Source of the DNA: Candidatus Planktophila sp.
GTDB lineage: Bacteria; Actinomycetota; Actinomycetes; Nanopelagicales; Nanopelagicaceae
Direction of reading: 5' to 3'
DNA length: 64,000 nucleotides
Assembly (NCBI GenBank): GCA_030649935.1
Contig: JAUSFN010000001.1
Location: forward strand, 16,201-80,200
The notes beneath the pieces were generated by a model that had not been told where the DNA came from, ran no database searches, and saw only the letters and a list, made by a program, of their open reading frames with translations. Every line of letters begins with the position of its first letter. Position 1 is the stretch's first letter. The position numbers and the translations under genes are program-made. This document shows, one piece after another, positions 58,839-64,000 of this stretch.

Positions 58839-60212
58839 GTGATGCCCATGAGCAACGCAAATAATTGGGCCTTTGAGACCCTGCAAATTCATGCCGGTCA
58901 AACGCCAGATCCGACAACAGGTTCGCGTTCTCTGCCGATCTACCAGACGACGGCCTATCAGTTTCGCGATACACAACATGCAGCAAATCTTTTTGGCATT
59001 GCCGAGGCTGGAAATGTTTACACACGCATTAACAATCCGACTCAAGATGCTGTTGAAAAGCGCATAGCCGCACTCGAAGGTGGTGTCGCTTCATTATTAG
59101 TTGCATCTGGCATGGCCGCAACTGCATTTGCGATTATGAACGTTGCTCAAGCTGGCGATCACGTTGTCTCTAGCTCTAATGTATATGGAGGCACATTTAA
59201 TCTATTTAATTACACGCTTCCTAAATACGGTATCGAAACCACTTTCATCAACGACATTGGCAATATGGATGCGTGGCGTCAGGCCGTTAAACCAAATACA
59301 AAGGCGTTTTTTGGTGAAGGAATCTCAAACCCACTTGGCTCTATTTTAGATATTGAAGCGATCGGTAAAATTGCTCACGAGGTAGGCGTTCCTTGGATAG
59401 TTGATAACACGATTGCAACTCCATATGTAACTAAGCCAATTGAATATGGCGCCGATATCGTCACACACTCTGCAACAAAGTTTTTATCTGGCCATGGCAA
59501 CGCAATGGTTGGTGCGATTGTTGATTCGGGAAACTTTGATTTCGCTAAGGATCCAGAAAAATTCCCCGGCTTTAATCAACCCGATGCAAGTTACAACAAC
59601 TTGATTTACGCGCAAACTCTCGGCGTTAACGGCACATTTGGTGCAAACATTGCCTTTATCGTCAAAGCCCGTTTGCAACTGCTTCGCGATATTGGTGCAT
59701 CGGTCTCACCATTTAATGCCTGGCTATTAGCACATGGCTTAGAGACGCTTAACTTGCGCATGGATCGCCACCTGCGCAACGCACTGGAATTAGCCCAATG
59801 GTTAGAAAAACAACCCCAGGTCGCACAGGTGAGTTATGCAGGACTCACCTCATCTCCTTGGCACTCTCTTGCGAAAAAATATGCTCCTAAGGGCGCTGGC
59901 GCAGTCTTTTCCTTTGAGCTCAAGGGAGGTGCACCAGCGGGCCGGACATTCGTGGAGGGCCTAAAACTCTTTAGCCACGTTGCCAATATCGGTGATGTTC
60001 GTTCCCTCGTCATTCACCCGGCCTCAACGACGCATTCGCAGTTAAGCCCAGATGAGCAGATGAAAGCTGGAATCACGCCAGGTATGGTGCGTGTGAGTAT
60101 TGGGCTAGAAAACATTGAGGATATTAAAAACGATATTAAACTGAGCTTTGCCGCCGTTGGGTCGGGATTTAGTCCCTCCCTTGGAGGAGCCAACGAAGGG
60201 CTGAACCCCTGA
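58839..60212 (+). CDS. metY: O-acetylhomoserine aminocarboxypropyltransferase/sulfhydrylase
   Basis: FETLQIHAGQTPDPTTGSRSLPIYQTTAYQF, SATKFLSGHGNAMVGAIVDSG. Confidence 0.95.
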   Translation: MMPMSNANNWAFETLQIHAGQTPDPTTGSRSLPIYQTTAYQFRDTQHAANLFGIAEAGNVYTRINNPTQDAVEKRIAALEGGVASLLVASGMAATAFAIMNVAQAGDHVVSSSNVYGGTFNLFNYTLPKYGIETTFINDIGNMDAWRQAVKPNTKAFFGEGISNPLGSILDIEAIGKIAHEVGVPWIVDNTIATPYVTKPIEYGADIVTHSATKFLSGHGNAMVGAIVDSGNFDFAKDPEKFPGFNQPDASYNNLIYAQTLGVNGTFGANIAFIVKARLQLLRDIGASVSPFNAWLLAHGLETLNLRMDRHLRNALELAQWLEKQPQVAQVSYAGLTSSPWHSLAKKYAPKGAGAVFSFELKGGAPAGRTFVEGLKLFSHVANIGDVRSLVIHPASTTHSQLSPDEQMKAGITPGMVRVSIGLENIEDIKNDIKLSFAAVGSGFSPSLGGANEGLNP

Positions 60213-60366
60213 TTGCCATGTATTCGGGGAGATTTGTACATAGCTGAGTCTCACCATGCTCTTGATTTTCTCTCGTTCATGGACTACGCTTGAAAGACAA
60301 GAAAAGAGGTTTTCTTATCTTGTCAGTTTTGCACGGTAAAAAGATTTTCCCAAGGAAGGACGGACC

Positions 60367-61569
<1,203 letters not shown>

Positions 61570-61585
61570 ATAGAGATTCTAATTA

Positions 61586-62206
61586 ATGACAATTGATCGA
61601 GTAACCTCAAATAAGCGTAAATTACAGTTTTTGAAGTACGTCGCCGTTGCAGTATTTTTCTCTCTATTAACTTTTTCAGTGAGTTTGGTTGCTTTTTCAG
61701 GCTCACGAACGGTCAATCTCGCCCTTGTTCAACCCGATGGAACCTCAGCTTCACCTACACCAACAGCCAATCCAATTAGCTCAGGAGAAGTGGCACTCAC
61801 CGAATCCGAGTTAATTTCTGCCGTAAAAGCCGCTGGGGGTTCAGTTTACTGGATTGGACCATCTGCTGGCGCTAAGTACACTTTTAATCGAGTCTCGGAA
61901 GATCAAAATTTCATTCGCTATCTTCCTGGTGGCACCGGTCTAGCAGATACAGCGGAAAATTATCGGATTATCGCCACATATACGGATCCCACTGCTTATG
62001 AGACGATGAAAAAGGCGGCGGAGTCTACAACTGGCGTAAGTTTTACTAATCCTGATGGTTCGATTGTTTATTACCTAAAGGCCTCTCCTTTGCACGTATA
62101 TCTCGCCTTTAAAAATTTTGGCTATCAAATCGAAATTTTCGATCCAACCCCTGGTGAAGCACTTAAAATAGCTACGACTCCAGGTATACTTAAGACGATT
62201 AAATGA
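61586..62206 (+). CDS. Membrane-anchored hypothetical protein
   Basis: N-terminal TM, Pro/Thr linker, soluble domain; directly follows the collagen-like gene. Confidence 0.65.
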   Translation: MTIDRVTSNKRKLQFLKYVAVAVFFSLLTFSVSLVAFSGSRTVNLALVQPDGTSASPTPTANPISSGEVALTESELISAVKAAGGSVYWIGPSAGAKYTFNRVSEDQNFIRYLPGGTGLADTAENYRIIATYTDPTAYETMKKAAESTTGVSFTNPDGSIVYYLKASPLHVYLAFKNFGYQIEIFDPTPGEALKIATTPGILKTIK

Positions 62207-62257
62207 CACGACCGAGTTGCAAAAGGAGCTAATTTAAGCGAAGGGAGGTACGCCGAG

Positions 62258-63289
62258 ATGACTGATGAAATTCCCGCATCAAGTCAAATTAGACCAGAAG
62301 ATGAAGCGCAAGGTCAGAAGATGACTATCTATATGCCGCAAGGCGCTGTAATTATTGAAAAATCAGAGCAGGAAGGGCGAGCGGAGACGGCTACCCAAAT
62401 TCCTTTAGAGGAGAAGCCAACTACACCAAAAGCAGGAGTTGATTCAGTTCAATCACTTGGTTCAGTAATCAATATTTATACAGGTGATGAGTACGGTGGA
62501 GTAAAGGAACAGAGCCATTCCAAGGTTCTCCCTGCCGATAGTGCACTAATGAGTGAACAACAAGTTCTTTTGCGTATCAGCGAGATGTTGGATGTCATCA
62601 CTAAACGGTTAGATCATGAAGTTGAACCGGTGGAATTAGTCCGTGAAGTTCAACAGACAAACTCGGTAAATACACTTACACAAAGTGTTGAAGAGATAGA
62701 AGAGAAGAGCGCGGACTCTTCAGATGTGCATGAAATTCAAAAAACCCACGTATCAACCGGGCACGTCTTCGATTGGATGCACGCCTTCAACTTGATGTTT
62801 ATATCCATAATTCTTTTCACACTGCTCCTGCCCGCGGCTTTACACACTTTTTTTGGCACAGAAGTTATTCCGGCTTTAACAAGTTATGAAGTCGCTGGAA
62901 TTCAAAAAGGTGATCTACTTATTACAGAAGAGACACAAGCGTCCAACTTAGTCGTTGGCGATGTTCTTTCGCTCCACGATGCTTTTTCGGGTACGTCTGA
63001 GGTGATCCAAGTTAGCGAAATTTCAGCTCCCGGGGAAAACGGAGTAATGACTTTAGCAATACCACCTCGAGCAGGACAGACTCTCAGTCTTTCTTATTCT
63101 CTAAATGGAGATTCAGAAGTCTATAAAGTTGTAAAATCTGTTCCGACACTAGGCGCTGCGAAAACTTTACTTGATTCGTTTTTCGTGCAATTTTTCACCG
63201 TGGCTTTCGTAATTTTGTTAAATATCATTGTACATTTCCGTAGACACCGCAGATATACAAAAGCTCTTAGAGCATATGCTAATCAATAA
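62258..63289 (+). CDS. Two-TM protein with S26 signal-peptidase-like beta domain
   Basis: Acidic N-term, TM, YEVAGIQKGDLLITEETQASNLVVGDVLSLHD resembling the SipW region, TM, basic C-term; no obvious catalytic SM/K. Confidence 0.55.
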   Translation: MTDEIPASSQIRPEDEAQGQKMTIYMPQGAVIIEKSEQEGRAETATQIPLEEKPTTPKAGVDSVQSLGSVINIYTGDEYGGVKEQSHSKVLPADSALMSEQQVLLRISEMLDVITKRLDHEVEPVELVREVQQTNSVNTLTQSVEEIEEKSADSSDVHEIQKTHVSTGHVFDWMHAFNLMFISIILFTLLLPAALHTFFGTEVIPALTSYEVAGIQKGDLLITEETQASNLVVGDVLSLHDAFSGTSEVIQVSEISAPGENGVMTLAIPPRAGQTLSLSYSLNGDSEVYKVVKSVPTLGAAKTLLDSFFVQFFTVAFVILLNIIVHFRRHRRYTKALRAYANQ

Positions 63290-63353
63290 TTTTTAGGGAT
63301 TTTAAAATGGTTAAAGCTCAGTTGAATCAGAGTGCTAATCAATCTGGCGCCGT

Positions 63354-64000
63354 ATGACGCTTGACCATGGCGTAGAGCGGTTGATTGTCGGCAACTGTCT
63401 TTCGCCAAATGTTTCCCGCGTGCTGAGAGAGGATTTCCCACACGAGACTTCAGAGCAGATGGTTTTTACAGTTTTTACTGAATTGGGCGAGGACGGTGTT
63501 TTCTGCGGGTTAGTAACATCGCAAGAAATAGCCCAACAACCCAACCTGAATTTTGGCAACCTTATCAAAAACAGAGAGATCCATGCAGTGCCTCCCGATG
63601 CCTCCGTTTTTCAGGCATTAAATACTATGATCCAAGAGAAGTTGAGTGCGCTGCCAGTGCTCAATAAGTTAAATAAGTTAGTGGGCGTCATAACACACCA
63701 GAGCGTTATACAAACCTTAACCCAATGCGAGCAAGATTGTCAGAGCGAGTTGCGAAACTTGCGTATCCAATTTGAAATTCAAGAACAATTAGCGAAGACA
63801 CGTCTTGCACAACTGAATAAAACCCTAGAAGATTTGACTACCAAGCAGGGGTTAGATTTAATCGAAGTTAATTTACTTCAACTAGGCATTGAGGCACTTA
63901 CTACTCTGCTACAAGTTCGCTATGGGGCTATTGGGATTCTCGATGAATCAGATGAATCAGGGGAAACGCACAAGTATTTCGGCCATACCGGCATCACTCC
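63354..64000 (+). CDS. CBS-domain plus GAF-domain sensor protein, truncated by window edge (absent from ORF track)
   Basis: MTLDHGVERLIVGNCLSPNVSRVL...IHAVPPDASVFQALNTMIQEKLSALPVLNKLNKLVGVITHQSVIQ (CBS); coiled coil; LGIEALTTLLQVRYGAIGILDES (GAF). Confidence 0.75.
   Translation, partial: MTLDHGVERLIVGNCLSPNVSRVLREDFPHETSEQMVFTVFTELGEDGVFCGLVTSQEIAQQPNLNFGNLIKNREIHAVPPDASVFQALNTMIQEKLSALPVLNKLNKLVGVITHQSVIQTLTQCEQDCQSELRNLRIQFEIQEQLAKTRLAQLNKTLEDLTTKQGLDLIEVNLLQLGIEALTTLLQVRYGAIGILDESDESGETHKYFGHTGIT

Overview
64 kb of a low-to-mid GC actinobacterial chromosome. Gene content (Kgd-type 2-oxoglutarate decarboxylase/dehydrogenase, SigR/RsrA, NiSOD/SodX, UPF0182, DUF2342, DUF3039, DUF2017, DUF5679, TadABC) fits a streamlined freshwater actinobacterium such as Nanopelagicales/acI, but that placement is an inference. 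Most of the window is housekeeping: kgd, sodN/sodX, sigR/rsrA, aroA, rsgA, hisN, a Cu P-type ATPase, initiator tRNA-fMet, prfB, ftsEX, smpB-ssrA, pntAA/AB/B, argF, clpS, murI, rph, rdgB and an O-acetylhomoserine sulfhydrylase. A split Tad pilus system is present (tadABC at 1.8-4.4 kb, Flp/TadE/TadG-like genes at 27.4-29.1 kb). No CRISPR array, prophage or transposase was seen. The strongest unexplained signals are: (1) a recurring pattern in which the last codons of a gene plus its stop codon are echoed as a short direct duplication just downstream, with a related inverted class at some gene ends; (2) a surface/signalling cluster at 60.4-64 kb with a 78-triplet collagen-like protein, a membrane-anchored unknown, an S26-like membrane protein and a CBS-GAF sensor missing from the ORF track; (3) a predicted transmembrane protein joining a histone-H1-like Lys/Ala tail to an FN3-like ectodomain, with a similar tail on a nearby coiled-coil protein; (4) a shared 20-bp palindromic operator at yceI (two copies) and pirin (one copy). 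Two genes are missing from the ORF track: the 52-aa DUF5679 zinc ribbon (25700..25858) and the truncated CBS-GAF gene at the right edge.
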